From a virus: a stretch of 35,427 bases of DNA. Positions 21,820 to 32,000 of this stretch are shown piece by piece. Numbering within the stretch: the first letter of the stretch is position 1; every line of letters begins with the position of its first letter. The notes below the pieces were generated by a model. That model was not told the DNA's origin. It ran no database searches and saw nothing but the letters and a program-made list of their open reading frames with translations. The stretch covers positions 1 through 35,427 of IMG/VR virus record IMGVR_UViG_3300030406_002135; one strand, given 5' to 3'. The position numbers were made by a program, and so were the translations under genes.

Positions 21820-23292
21820 ATGGCATTAGCACAAACCGTTCCCGCAGCAGGTTATACTCCTGCTCCGATGAAACAATTGCTTGCAACTAACTATATTGAC
21901 TTTACCGCTGGAGGTACTGGTCAAACAAATGGTTGGGCGCAACAATACCTACCAGATCTTATGGAGAAAGAAGCTGAGGTTTTTGGAAACAGAACTATCT
22001 CAGGTTTCTTATCGCAAGTAGGAGCTGAAGAATCTATGACTTCAGACCAAGTAATTTGGTCAGAGCAAGGTAGATTACATTTAGCATACAAAACTGTTAC
22101 TGGAGCAAATGATTCAGGTGAATTAAAACTGACTTTCGATGGTAACACAACTGATGCTGATGGAAATGCAGTACCAAACACAGGTAAAGACCACGGTATA
22201 CGTCCTGGTGATATGTTACTTGTGTCTGACGCAAACGTAACTGTAAATGTATTTGTACAAAGCGTAAACGCTACTGCAGGTACTATACAATGTGAAAGAT
22301 ATGATGGTAACGCTGATGGTGCTGCTGGATTATCTGGAGCATTAACTGTCCTAGTTTATGGATCTGAATATGTTAAAGGATCTATAGGTAGAGCTGGAGC
22401 TAACAAGCCACAGCACTTATCTAGAACTAACAAGCCAATCATTTTAAAAGATAAATATGAAGTATCAGGTTCTGATGCATCTGCTATCGGTTGGGTTGAA
22501 ATTTCTGGTGAAGAAGGACAAAATGGTTACCTATGGTACTTAAAAGCTTCTGGTGACACTAAAGCACGTTTCTCTGATTACTTAGAAATGGCAATGATGG
22601 AATCTGTAACTGCAGGTGCTAACATGGCTGCTTCTACTGTAACTAATGCAACTGGTGCAATTGGTGGAACTGAAGGTTTATTTGAAGCACTTTCAACAAG
22701 AGGTAACATATCTAACGCTTTAGATGGAGCAACTGCAACAGATGCTTTAGCTGAGTTTGATGACATATTAAAAGAGCTTGACGCTAACGGCGCGATCGAA
22801 GAAAATATGTTATTTGTAAACAGAGATGTTGCTCTTTCTATAGATGATATGTTAGCTGCTCAAAACTCTTACGGTACTAACGGTACATCTTTTGGTGTAT
22901 TTAACAATGCTGAAGACATGGCGTTAAACTTAGGTTTTTCAGGATTTAGAAGAGGTTCTTATGACTTCTACAAGTCTGACTTTAAATACCTAAACGATGC
23001 TGGTACAAGAGGTTTGATAAACGCAACTGACGGTACTAACAAGATTACTGGTGTATTAGTTCCTGCTGGTGTATCTTCTGTGTATGACCAATCTTTAGGT
23101 AGAAACTTAAAGAGACCATTCTTACACGTAAGATTCAGAGCTTCTAATATGGAAAGCAGAAAGTACAAAACTTGGACTACTGGTTCAGTTGGTGCTACTA
23201 CTTCTGATTTAGATGCGATGGAAATGCACTTCTTATCTGAAAGATGTTTAGTTGTTCAAGGTGCAAATAACTTTGTATTATTGAAAGGATAA
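21820..23292 (+). CDS. Major capsid protein
   Basis: 490 residues, in the canonical place after the scaffold and followed by a strong terminator. The sequence has the character of an HK97-fold capsid protein: GWAQQYLPDLMEKEAEVFGN (residues 40-59) in the N-terminal arm, a long helix region around 245-275 (FSDYLEMAMMESVTAGANMA), LFVNRDVALSIDDMLAAQ (about 328-345) and a C-terminal LDAMEMHFLSERCLVVQGAN. An insertion-like beta segment (about 100-190) could be an extra domain. The A/T leader TTTAAAATGG precedes the start. Main shell protein and likely client of the phage GroEL/GroES. Confidence 0.85.
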   Translation: MALAQTVPAAGYTPAPMKQLLATNYIDFTAGGTGQTNGWAQQYLPDLMEKEAEVFGNRTISGFLSQVGAEESMTSDQVIWSEQGRLHLAYKTVTGANDSGELKLTFDGNTTDADGNAVPNTGKDHGIRPGDMLLVSDANVTVNVFVQSVNATAGTIQCERYDGNADGAAGLSGALTVLVYGSEYVKGSIGRAGANKPQHLSRTNKPIILKDKYEVSGSDASAIGWVEISGEEGQNGYLWYLKASGDTKARFSDYLEMAMMESVTAGANMAASTVTNATGAIGGTEGLFEALSTRGNISNALDGATATDALAEFDDILKELDANGAIEENMLFVNRDVALSIDDMLAAQNSYGTNGTSFGVFNNAEDMALNLGFSGFRRGSYDFYKSDFKYLNDAGTRGLINATDGTNKITGVLVPAGVSSVYDQSLGRNLKRPFLHVRFRASNMESRKYKTWTTGSVGATTSDLDAMEMHFLSERCLVVQGANNFVLLKG

Positions 23293-23304
23293 ACATTATT
23301 TTTT

Positions 23305-23345
23305 AAAAGAACCGGGGCTTCGGCCTCGGTACTTTTATTTTTTTT
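23305..23345 (+). terminator. Intrinsic terminator after the capsid gene
   Basis: 23311-23318 pairs with 23323-23330 (8 bp, one G-U) around a UUCG tetraloop closed by C-G. 23305-23309 pairs with 23332-23336 (AAAAG/CTTTT) below an A-A mismatch. A run of T follows (23338-23345). This is a textbook rho-independent terminator 13 bp after the capsid stop; partial readthrough would set the ratio of capsid to downstream gene products. Confidence 0.9.
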
Positions 23346-23368
23346 AACTTATTAAATTATATTATATC

Positions 23369-24193
23369 ATGGCAAAAAAACAAAAAGAAGAGGTAGAGGT
23401 ACCTGTTGTTGAAACACCAATTGTTGAAACACCAAAACCTAAAAGAGTTGAACCAACAAATCCTGTAATTGATGGATGGGAAATTAAAGACAGGACGTAT
23501 AGATTAATGGACGGTAGTCGACCGTTAACATACACTTTTAAAAATAGAGGTATATACTATTTTGATGAAGAAAAAGGTTTTGAAAGAGAAATTATGTATA
23601 CTAGAAACCAAAACACTGTTTTTGTTGATGAGTTTAAAGGTGATGTTAGACCTGGTAGAATAGTTTTTAGAAATGGAATTTTATTTGTTCCAAAAAATCA
23701 AAGAACACTACAAATGATGTTGTCTATATATCACCCTTGGGCTGAAAAAGCTTGGTTTGAAGTTAAACCTAGAGAAAAAGCAAAATCAGAATTAGAAACT
23801 TTAGATTTAGAGTTAGACGCAATGATAGCTGCAAGAGAAATGGATATTGATATGGCTGAAGCTATAATGCGTGTTGAGGTTGGTTCTAGCGTATCTAAGA
23901 TGAGTTCTAAGGAGCTTAAAAGAGATTTACTTGTATTTGCTAAGAATAAGCCTGCATTATTTTTAGACTTAATGAAAGATGATGGTATACATCTTAGAAA
24001 TATAGGTATAAAAGCAACTGAAATGGGAATATTAAAACTGTCTGATGATAACAGAGTATTTACTTGGGCATCAACAGATAGAAGATTATTAAAAGTTCCT
24101 TTTGAAGAGCATCCATATTCAGCTTTATCACAATGGTTTAAAACTGATGAAGGTATGGAAGTTTTAACTTCTATTGAAAAACAATTAAAGTAA
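23369..24193 (+). CDS. Phage structural protein, unknown precise role
   Basis: 274 residues. A basic/acidic low-complexity start with a repeated PVVETPIVETPKP string (12-24) is followed by a folded region: DGWEIKDRTYRLMDGSRPLTY, then IYYFDEEKGFEREIMYTRNQ, VFVDEF and RIVFRNGILFVPKNQRTLQM. The second half is helical (SELETLDLELDAMIAAREMD; SSKELKRDLLVFAKNKPALF) and ends HPYSALSQWFKTDEGMEVLT. Its position between capsid and neck genes, and its own flanking hairpins (23305-23345, 24201-24235), suggest a separately dosed head or neck protein such as a decoration or completion protein. No diagnostic motif. Confidence 0.65.
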   Translation: MAKKQKEEVEVPVVETPIVETPKPKRVEPTNPVIDGWEIKDRTYRLMDGSRPLTYTFKNRGIYYFDEEKGFEREIMYTRNQNTVFVDEFKGDVRPGRIVFRNGILFVPKNQRTLQMMLSIYHPWAEKAWFEVKPREKAKSELETLDLELDAMIAAREMDIDMAEAIMRVEVGSSVSKMSSKELKRDLLVFAKNKPALFLDLMKDDGIHLRNIGIKATEMGILKLSDDNRVFTWASTDRRLLKVPFEEHPYSALSQWFKTDEGMEVLTSIEKQLK

Positions 24194-24200
24194 ACAAAAC

Positions 24201-24235
24201 AGTATACAATCACCCTTCGGGGTGGTTGTTATACT
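24201..24235 (+). terminator. UUCG hairpin between structural and neck genes
   Basis: 24201-24215 pairs with 24220-24235 with one bulge (24230) and G-U at 24210/24225, capped by a UUCG tetraloop closed by C-G. It is a long stable hairpin 8 bp after the stop. No U-run follows on the + strand (TATAAATAAA), so it may terminate weakly, block 3' exonucleases or mark an RNA processing site. Its loop and place resemble the terminator 900 bp upstream. Confidence 0.65.
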
Positions 24236-24252
24236 TATAAATAAAAAAATAT

Positions 24253-25059
24253 ATGGCGCATAATACAAGTATAAGTATAGATACAGTTTATCAAAGAGTT
24301 TTAGCTTTAGCTAATAAGGAGCAAAGAGGCTATATCACGCCACAAGAATTTAACTTGCATGCTAATCAAGCGCAGTTAGATATATTTGAGCAATACTTTT
24401 ATGATTTAGCTGCTAAGGTAAACTTAAATAAAAGAGATGAAGCTCAACAGTCACCAGGTTCTAATAATCCATTAGAGCCAGACTTTGGTGACACAGTAAA
24501 TATAATAAGAGAAAAATTATCAATATATCAAGGCACTGATGTTGCTCTAACATACAATGCCACTAACGGTGCATTTTTCATGCCCGCACTTTCACACACT
24601 ATTTATAGAACTGGTAGAATGTATTACTCTGGAACAGGTGGTTCTAGAATACCATTAAAACGTATAGAGTATTATAGCTTACCAATGTTGCAAGAACTTT
24701 ATGTTGCCAAACAAAATTCTAGATGGCACAGTGTAGATCCTGCAGAATATTACTATACAGAAAATACAGATGGTAGTTTTTCTTTATATAGAGAAGATAC
24801 TGGTCAAACACCATTAACTACTGGCTTAAACATAGAAGTTATATCTGGTCCACCAGCACCTGTTAACTGGGGTTATGTTGTTGTAAATGAAAAAGCATTA
24901 TATGACTCTAGTACATCAACTGATTTTAATTTACATAGATCAGAAGAGACAAACTTAGTTATAAAAATATTAGAGCTTGCTGGTATAACAATAAACAAAC
25001 CAGGTTTAGTACAATTAGCTGGACAAGAAGAAGCTCAAAACGACGCACAAACAAAATAA
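24253..25059 (+). CDS. Putative head-tail neck/adaptor protein
   Basis: 268 residues. The N-terminal helix region SIDTVYQRVLALANKEQRGY, TPQEFNLHANQAQLDIFEQY (about 27-46), is the kind of helical start seen in phage adaptor proteins. The middle is beta-rich (IYRTGRMYYSG, RIPLKRIEYYSLPMLQELYV). The C-terminus returns to helix (SEETNLVIKILELAGITINK) and ends in a flexible Gln/Glu/Asp tail. The pairing with the next gene, upstream of the nozzle, suggests the two form the neck between portal and tail. The exact equivalent (gp4- or gp11-type) cannot be decided from sequence. Confidence 0.55.
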   Translation: MAHNTSISIDTVYQRVLALANKEQRGYITPQEFNLHANQAQLDIFEQYFYDLAAKVNLNKRDEAQQSPGSNNPLEPDFGDTVNIIREKLSIYQGTDVALTYNATNGAFFMPALSHTIYRTGRMYYSGTGGSRIPLKRIEYYSLPMLQELYVAKQNSRWHSVDPAEYYYTENTDGSFSLYREDTGQTPLTTGLNIEVISGPPAPVNWGYVVVNEKALYDSSTSTDFNLHRSEETNLVIKILELAGITINKPGLVQLAGQEEAQNDAQTK

Positions 25060-25065
25060 TAAAAC

Positions 25066-26037
25066 ATGCCAAGTAACTTAATAACATTAACACACGAACA
25101 ATATTATCAAGGTAAAGATAATACTCAATTATCAGGAGATGATAAGCAGTATGGTAATTATCAGTTTATGAGAGTAGATGATATAATAAACGATATACTT
25201 GCTACTTATGGTGGTCCTGGTATGATGCTTGAAGGTATAAGAAAAAGACATATTACATACCACGCTTATAGAGCAACTCAAGAATTAAGCTTTGATACTT
25301 TTAGATCTGTAAAATCTATGGAGATAGAGATACCACCATCTTTAGTTATGGCTTTGCCACATGACTTTGTAGGTTATGTAAAAGTTACTTATAAAGATGA
25401 TTTTGGTACTGAGTATACTTTATTTCCAGCTATTATAACTAGCAACCCAACAGCTTATAATCAAGATAGTGATTACTTTTTACAGTTTGATAACACAGGT
25501 CAGTCTACACACCCTAGTGATTCTAATACTTGGTTTGATTATCATGGTAATACACCAAACACAACACCACAAAGATCTACTAACTTGTATGATGATAGTG
25601 ATAACTTTGAGTTCGATAATGGTAGAATATTTGGTGCAGAGCCTAGACACATGAATCAAAACGGTTCTTTTTATATAGATTATTTGAAAGGAAGAATACA
25701 TTTTAGTAGTAATATTACTGGAAAAACTGTAACCTTAAAGTATATTAGCGATGGTGTTGCATACTTACAATCAGGTGTAGAAACTGGTGATCCTTGGGCA
25801 AATGAATTAAATACTACACAAGATTTTATAGTTCATAAGTTTGCACAAGAAGCTTTAATAAAACATGTATTATATGCTTGCATGCAATCAAAAACACCTA
25901 CAGATCATAATATGGTTGCTTTATTAAAGAAAGAAAGATTTGCAGAGACTAGAAAAGCAAAAATAAGATTATCAAATATTAAAATTGAAGAGATTACTCA
26001 GATAATGAGAGGTAAGTCTAAATGGATAAAACACTAA
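25066..26037 (+). CDS. Putative neck/tail tube adaptor protein
   Basis: 323 residues. The N-terminal part has YQFMRVDDIINDILATYG and RHITYHAYRATQELSFDTFR, helices followed by a beta-layer MEIEIPPSLVMALPHDFVGY VKVTYKD (the ALPHDFVGYVKV string is typical of phage tail adaptor proteins). A Asn/Asp/Ser-rich insert follows (145-200), then YIDYLKGRIHFSSNITGKTV, and a helical C-terminus (DFIVHKFAQEALIKHVLYAC) rich in Lys. It sits 6 bp after the neck gene and 9 bp before the nozzle. Role inferred from position and pattern. Confidence 0.55.
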   Translation: MPSNLITLTHEQYYQGKDNTQLSGDDKQYGNYQFMRVDDIINDILATYGGPGMMLEGIRKRHITYHAYRATQELSFDTFRSVKSMEIEIPPSLVMALPHDFVGYVKVTYKDDFGTEYTLFPAIITSNPTAYNQDSDYFLQFDNTGQSTHPSDSNTWFDYHGNTPNTTPQRSTNLYDDSDNFEFDNGRIFGAEPRHMNQNGSFYIDYLKGRIHFSSNITGKTVTLKYISDGVAYLQSGVETGDPWANELNTTQDFIVHKFAQEALIKHVLYACMQSKTPTDHNMVALLKKERFAETRKAKIRLSNIKIEEITQIMRGKSKWIKH

Positions 26038-26046
26038 AACTAAATA

Positions 26047-29000
26047 ATGGCTGAATTAAAAAGGAATTTTTCTGGCGGTAAAATGAACAAGGACATGGAC
26101 GAAAGAGTCCTAGAACCTGGTCAATATCGTGATGCTAGAAACGTACAACTAGCAACATCTGATGGTTCTAATGTTGGATCACTGCAAACTTTATTAGGTA
26201 ACACTAAAGTTTCAGGCGCTAACACTGTAAACGATGATTACTCTTCTTGTGTTGGAGTTTTACCTGTTCCTGAAAAAGATTTAATATATTATTTTATCGC
26301 TGGTGGTGGTACAAAAAACTTTGTACCATTAAAAAAAGTAGATTATATAATAGAATACGATGTAAATACAAAAACAACTAAGTATGTCTTTGTAGATTTA
26401 TACTCTGTTACACACACTATAGCTGCTGATCAAGCTGGTGGTTTGTTTTTTGATATTACAACAAGTGCTAATCATAATGATTTAGGTATTAGACCTGGTA
26501 TGATATTAAGCGGTACTTTAAATGATCCAAACGGATCTGGAGTAAACGCTGTTGGTCAATCTTTAAATTTTGGTGTTGAGGTTACAAACATACAGTTTTC
26601 AGGTATGACAGGTAATCAAAGAACATATAGAATATATCATAGTGGTAGTAGTGGATTACTTGCTTATGGTAATCCTTTTTACGCTACTGCTGGTGATGTT
26701 GTAACATTTACAGCTCCTAGGGTTTTAGAGTTTCAACACCACAGAATGATTACAGCTATAAACCATTTAGATGGTATGATATTTTGGACTGATAATTATA
26801 ACGAGCCTAAAAAAATACATATAGAAAGATCTAAGTTAGGTACTTGTGGTACTTTACCTTTAGGTGGACATATAGATGGAAACTTGTGGACAGCACAAGC
26901 AGCAAACGTAAACAATGTACCACAACCTATATCTCAAAACAACAATTCTTTTCACACTAGGTTGTTAAGAAAAAGAGAAAAGGTAGCAAATGCTTTTGAA
27001 GTTTGTTTGGATAGAGAAGAAAGTCAACCTATATTTGTTGAAAAAGCTGATATTACTGTTTTAAAAAGAGCTCCTTTATCACCTTTAGATGTTGAGATGT
27101 CAACAACTGAAAGTTATAGAACAGATGGCACAACAGAAAATACAATTTTTTCTACATCTGTAGGTTCAGGAAATACTATGATAGACTTGGGTGATGGTAG
27201 TGGTGTTAACGCAGAGCACTTAGAAGTTGGAGATCAAATAGATTTTGATGTTTTAACGCCTGTAGATTATAGAGTTGGAGATACAATAATGTTAACTAGT
27301 AACTTAAATTTAGCACCAGATAATTTTCCTTTAGATCAAGTTGAAGCTAGAATAACAATAATTACTAGTCCTGTAGTGGTTATTCAGGGTAATGCTACAC
27401 CTTCAACAGGTACTTTTACAGCAACTATACAATCAATAGATATTGATGCACCAACTTTACCTGCTCAATTTTTAACTAGGTTAGAACAGCCAAAACCTAT
27501 GTTTGAATATAAATTTCCTAGATTTTCATATAGATATAAGTATACAGATGGTGAATATTCTACTTTTGCACCGTTTTCTGAAATAGCTTTTTTACCTGGT
27601 GATTTTGATTATTTACCTAAAAAAGGTTATAACCTAGGTATGACAAATAGAGTTAGGCATATAAGATTAAAAAACTATTTTAATGAGTTTGATTTAGTAC
27701 CAGATGACATTTGTGAAGTAGATTTACTATATAAAGAAACGCAATCAAAAACAGTTTATTCTGTAAAAACAATAAAAAGAGGTGATGATGGTTGGCCAGA
27801 TATGAAAGCTGATCCTTCAGCTAGAGGTTGTTTTGATCTTGATACAGAATTAATACACGCCACAATACCGTCTAATCAATTATTAAGGCCTTATGATAAT
27901 GTTCCTAAATGTGCCAAAGCTCAAGAGATAACAGCTAATAGATTAGTTTATGGTAACTATAAACAAAACTATACAATATCTAAAAGTTTACAACTTAATG
28001 TTCAACATGCTGCATACAAAATAACTGATAGTGGTATAACTGATTATGAGATACCTTTACAGTCTTTAAAGTCTATGAGAACATACCAACTTGGTGTTGT
28101 TTGGTTAGATGGTCTTGGTAGAGAAACACCTGTCATGGTTCCAGAAACAGGTGGCTCGATAACAGTAGATAAAAAAGACGCTGATAAACAAAATAGAATA
28201 AAAGTTAAAATATTAGAAAAATCAAACGGAGGTTTTGACCCACCTCCTTGGGCTAGATATTTAAAATATTATATTAAAGAAACTTCTAATGAATATTACA
28301 ACATGGCTATGGATCGTTTTTACGATGCTGAAGATGGTAATGTTTGGATTAGTTTTCCATCGGCTGAAAGAAATAAAGTAGATGAAAGTAGTTATTTAAT
28401 ATTAAAGAAACAACATAATAGTAACACACCTGTTAAAGAAACAGCAAGATATAAAGTTATAGCTATAAGTAATGAGGCTCCTTTATTTATTAAAAGAGAA
28501 AGAAACTCTTTTGGTATGCAAACTGTAGAGTTTGAATCAGCTGGAACGCCAGAGCCAGATAGAACTTTTGTTATAATAGATTTAACTGACTTTAATCAAT
28601 TTTTTAGATCTTTTACAGAACCTGTAATAAAAGACAATGTACAGGTGAGATTTGGTGGTATTAGTGGTGCTCAAGCTTTTACTAGTGATGTTTACGAAGT
28701 TAACGGTATAAATGTTTCAACTACTGGTGGCACTGTTAGACTTATTCTTGACAGACCATTAGGTGATGATGTTCAAGAAATATCTCAGTTGAGCAGAACT
28801 ACTCAAATGAGACTAGAATTATTTGAAAATAAATTTGAAAATAAACCAGAGTTTGATGGTAGATTTTTTGTTAAAATATTAAAAGACTTAACGTTACAAG
28901 AAGAGTTATTATCAGGTTTTTCATTAAATTTAAGATACAGAGTTGTAGATACTTTTAACCTTGGTTATATAAATGCTTATAAAGGTAGAGGTAAAACTTG

Positions 29001-32000
29001 GTATAGACAGTGGAGAGATTATCATGATGGCCCAGGTCCAAACGGTCATCAAACAGTAGAGTCTAGGTGGGTAATAGACGATCAAGACTCTGGTCCAGAT
29101 GGAACTGAGAATACAATACAAACAAGAAACCTTAATAAAGGTGGTATTTATAACGCTATAGATCGTTTACCAAATATGAATCCTTTGTTTGGACAAAGCC
29201 CAATGGATTCTGGTGGTAATACTGGTAATGGTTATATAGACTTATCTTATATTAATTTTGTTAAAGACGATCCAAGAAGCCAAAACACTAGATACTCAGC
29301 TGTTTGGGATAGAATAAGAATGCCTGGTTGTCATTTTAGATTTAAACAAGATCCAGCTCAAGTTGTATTTAGAGTTGAAGGTGTACAAGGTAGGTTGTGG
29401 GAAAATTATCAAAGTGGTGATTTTTGTAGACTTTGGAAAAACACTAGATATTCTGATTCAACAAACTCATGGTCTAGCGAAAATGGTAGAACTGGTACTT
29501 TAATTGGATCAAGTGGAGATGCTGCTTGGAACTATGAAGATGATGAAGATCTTTTATCTGCTAACAGATGGAGCGCAAGAATTAAAGTTGACAAAATGTT
29601 TGGTGGTGGTAGTAATCATGTTTTTGACTCTAGCAGACATGCTCCTATGCAAATAGCAGATCCAAATAACGTTTCGCCTGGCAACCCTAATGGTATGAGA
29701 ATGATTCAAGATGGAGAAAGATATGATGGTGCTATTGTTGGCGGTACTTTTACTATAGTAGATAGAGCTGGTAACTCTCATACAAACACTTACCCTGTAG
29801 GATATAATCATAACTGGTACCCTATAACTAGTGATACTGGTGCACAATTAAACACAGCAAACCAACTTGAAGCTGCTACTGTTTTTAATAACAACGGAAA
29901 TAGTGAGTTTAGTGCGCAAAGTTGGGGTGCTAGCCCAATACTTTTTCACGGAAATACTAATACTGGTAATTACTCTAGTTTCTTTTCAAACCCAGACCCA
30001 GACAATAATCCTGCAGATGGAACTGGTGGTAAGCCAGATTTTAAAGCTCCTACTAGTGTAGGATTAGGAGGTTATAGCCGTAGAAATGATCACACATGTA
30101 TAGTTGAATTTTTAGAGCCTGAAATTGTTACTGAATCTGAAGATGGTCCTAATGCTTTTTCAAGTACAAACCCTGCTATATGGGAAACAGAGCCTAAAGA
30201 AGATATTGGTCTTGATATTTATTACGAAGCTTCTGGTGCTATACCTATAAATCCAGATCATACAGAAGATGAGTTATTAATACCTATTGGCTCTACCTTT
30301 AAACATAATGGAACTACACATACTGTAACAGCTATTGAGCCTTATGACCCAGCTCGTGTTGGTGTATCTAAAATAACAATAACACCTGCGTTGACAGCTG
30401 TTTTCCCACATTATCATTATGCTTATTTTGAAAGATATGATAATTCTAAAATATGTTTAATGTCAAACTTTCCTAGTGGCACACCTGCTGCAATTGGTAC
30501 AACCGTAATGCACTTTATAACAGGTGATAATTCAACAGATCTTGGTAGTTTTATAAGTAGAGCTGATGCAGCACCACACCATAATCCAACTGTTTTAGGT
30601 TGGTTTAACTGCTACTCTTTTGGTAATGGTGTTGAATCAGATAGAATACGTGATGATTTTAATGCAAAAAGAATAGATAATGGTGTAAAAGCTTCTACAA
30701 CTTTAGACGAGCCTTATGCTGAAGAGCATAGAAAAAATGGATTTATATGGTCTGGTATATATAACTCTACAAGTGGTGTTAATAATCTTAATCAATTTAT
30801 ACAAGCAGAGCCAATAACTAAAGATCTAAATCCTGACCACGGTAGTATACAAAAAATGGTAACTAGAGATACTAATACTCTAGCTTTTTGTGAAGATAAA
30901 GTTTTAAAAATACTAACAAATAAAGACGCTTTATTTAATGCTGATGGTAATTCTAACGTAACGTCTACTAACAATGTTTTAGGCCAAGCTGTTCCACTTC
31001 CTGGTGAATATGGCATATCTACATATCCAGAGTCTTTAACATCAGACCCAGATGGTTTTTATTGGGCAGATGTTCAAAGAGGTAATGTATTAACATTAAG
31101 AGGAGATCAAATAGTTTCTATATCTGACATGGGTATGAAAGATTATTTTAATGATAATTTAAGAGACTTAGCTTCTGTAATAGGTAGTTATGATGAAAAG
31201 AAAAAAGAATATAATATATCTTTAAAAAAGAAAAGCGACGCTTCTCAGTTTAGGTTTACCGGTACAACTTTGTCATTTAGTCAATTAACAAGTGGTTGGG
31301 TTAGTTTTAAAGATTATTTACCAGAAGCTGGTTTAAGTATAAACAACGAGTATTACACGTTTAGACATGGTAGTTTATGGCAGCATCACACAAATGAAAC
31401 AAGAAATAATTTTTACGGAACTCAATATACTTCTGACGTTACATTAATATTTAACGATGCACCTGGTTCTGTTAAGAGTTTTGGTAGTATAAATTATGAA
31501 GGTACTGCGGCTGCTGTAACAACTTTTACTACAGAAAGCGTTACTAACGCTGCTGGTACAACAGCTAATTATACCGATGGTCAATATTATACATTATTTG
31601 CTAAAACAGGTTGGTATATTGAAGATATAACTACAAATTTACAAGATACAGGTTTGTTGGAGTTTAAAAACAAAGAAGGTAAATACTTCAGTACAATAAG
31701 AGGTAAAACAACAGAATTATCTAACTTAGATGAAAGAGAGTTTTCTGTACAAGGATTAGGCTTTATTGATTCAATTGGTACATCTGGTCAACCACCTGGC
31801 GTAACTTATAAAATATATATTCAAGGTACACATTCAAATGATGGTGGTAACGGTCCAGCGTCTTCAAACCACAGCTCTTGGGATTCAACACCAGACGATC
31901 CTAATTGGAGAGTTTTATTTAAGCAACCATTAAACGGTGTTGCAGGAGCTACAATTGCTGCTGGTTCTAGAGAAAGTTATATAACAAACGAACAAAGTTT

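Noticed and set aside
23731-24213. 160-residue reverse-strand open frame
   Set aside because: Lies antisense inside the well-supported structural gene at 23369; Ser/Ile-rich shadow composition.
24580-24592. 13-nt match TGCCCGCACTTTC to the divergent intergenic region
   Set aside because: Matches of this length are expected by chance in a window this size, and one copy is inside a coding gene.
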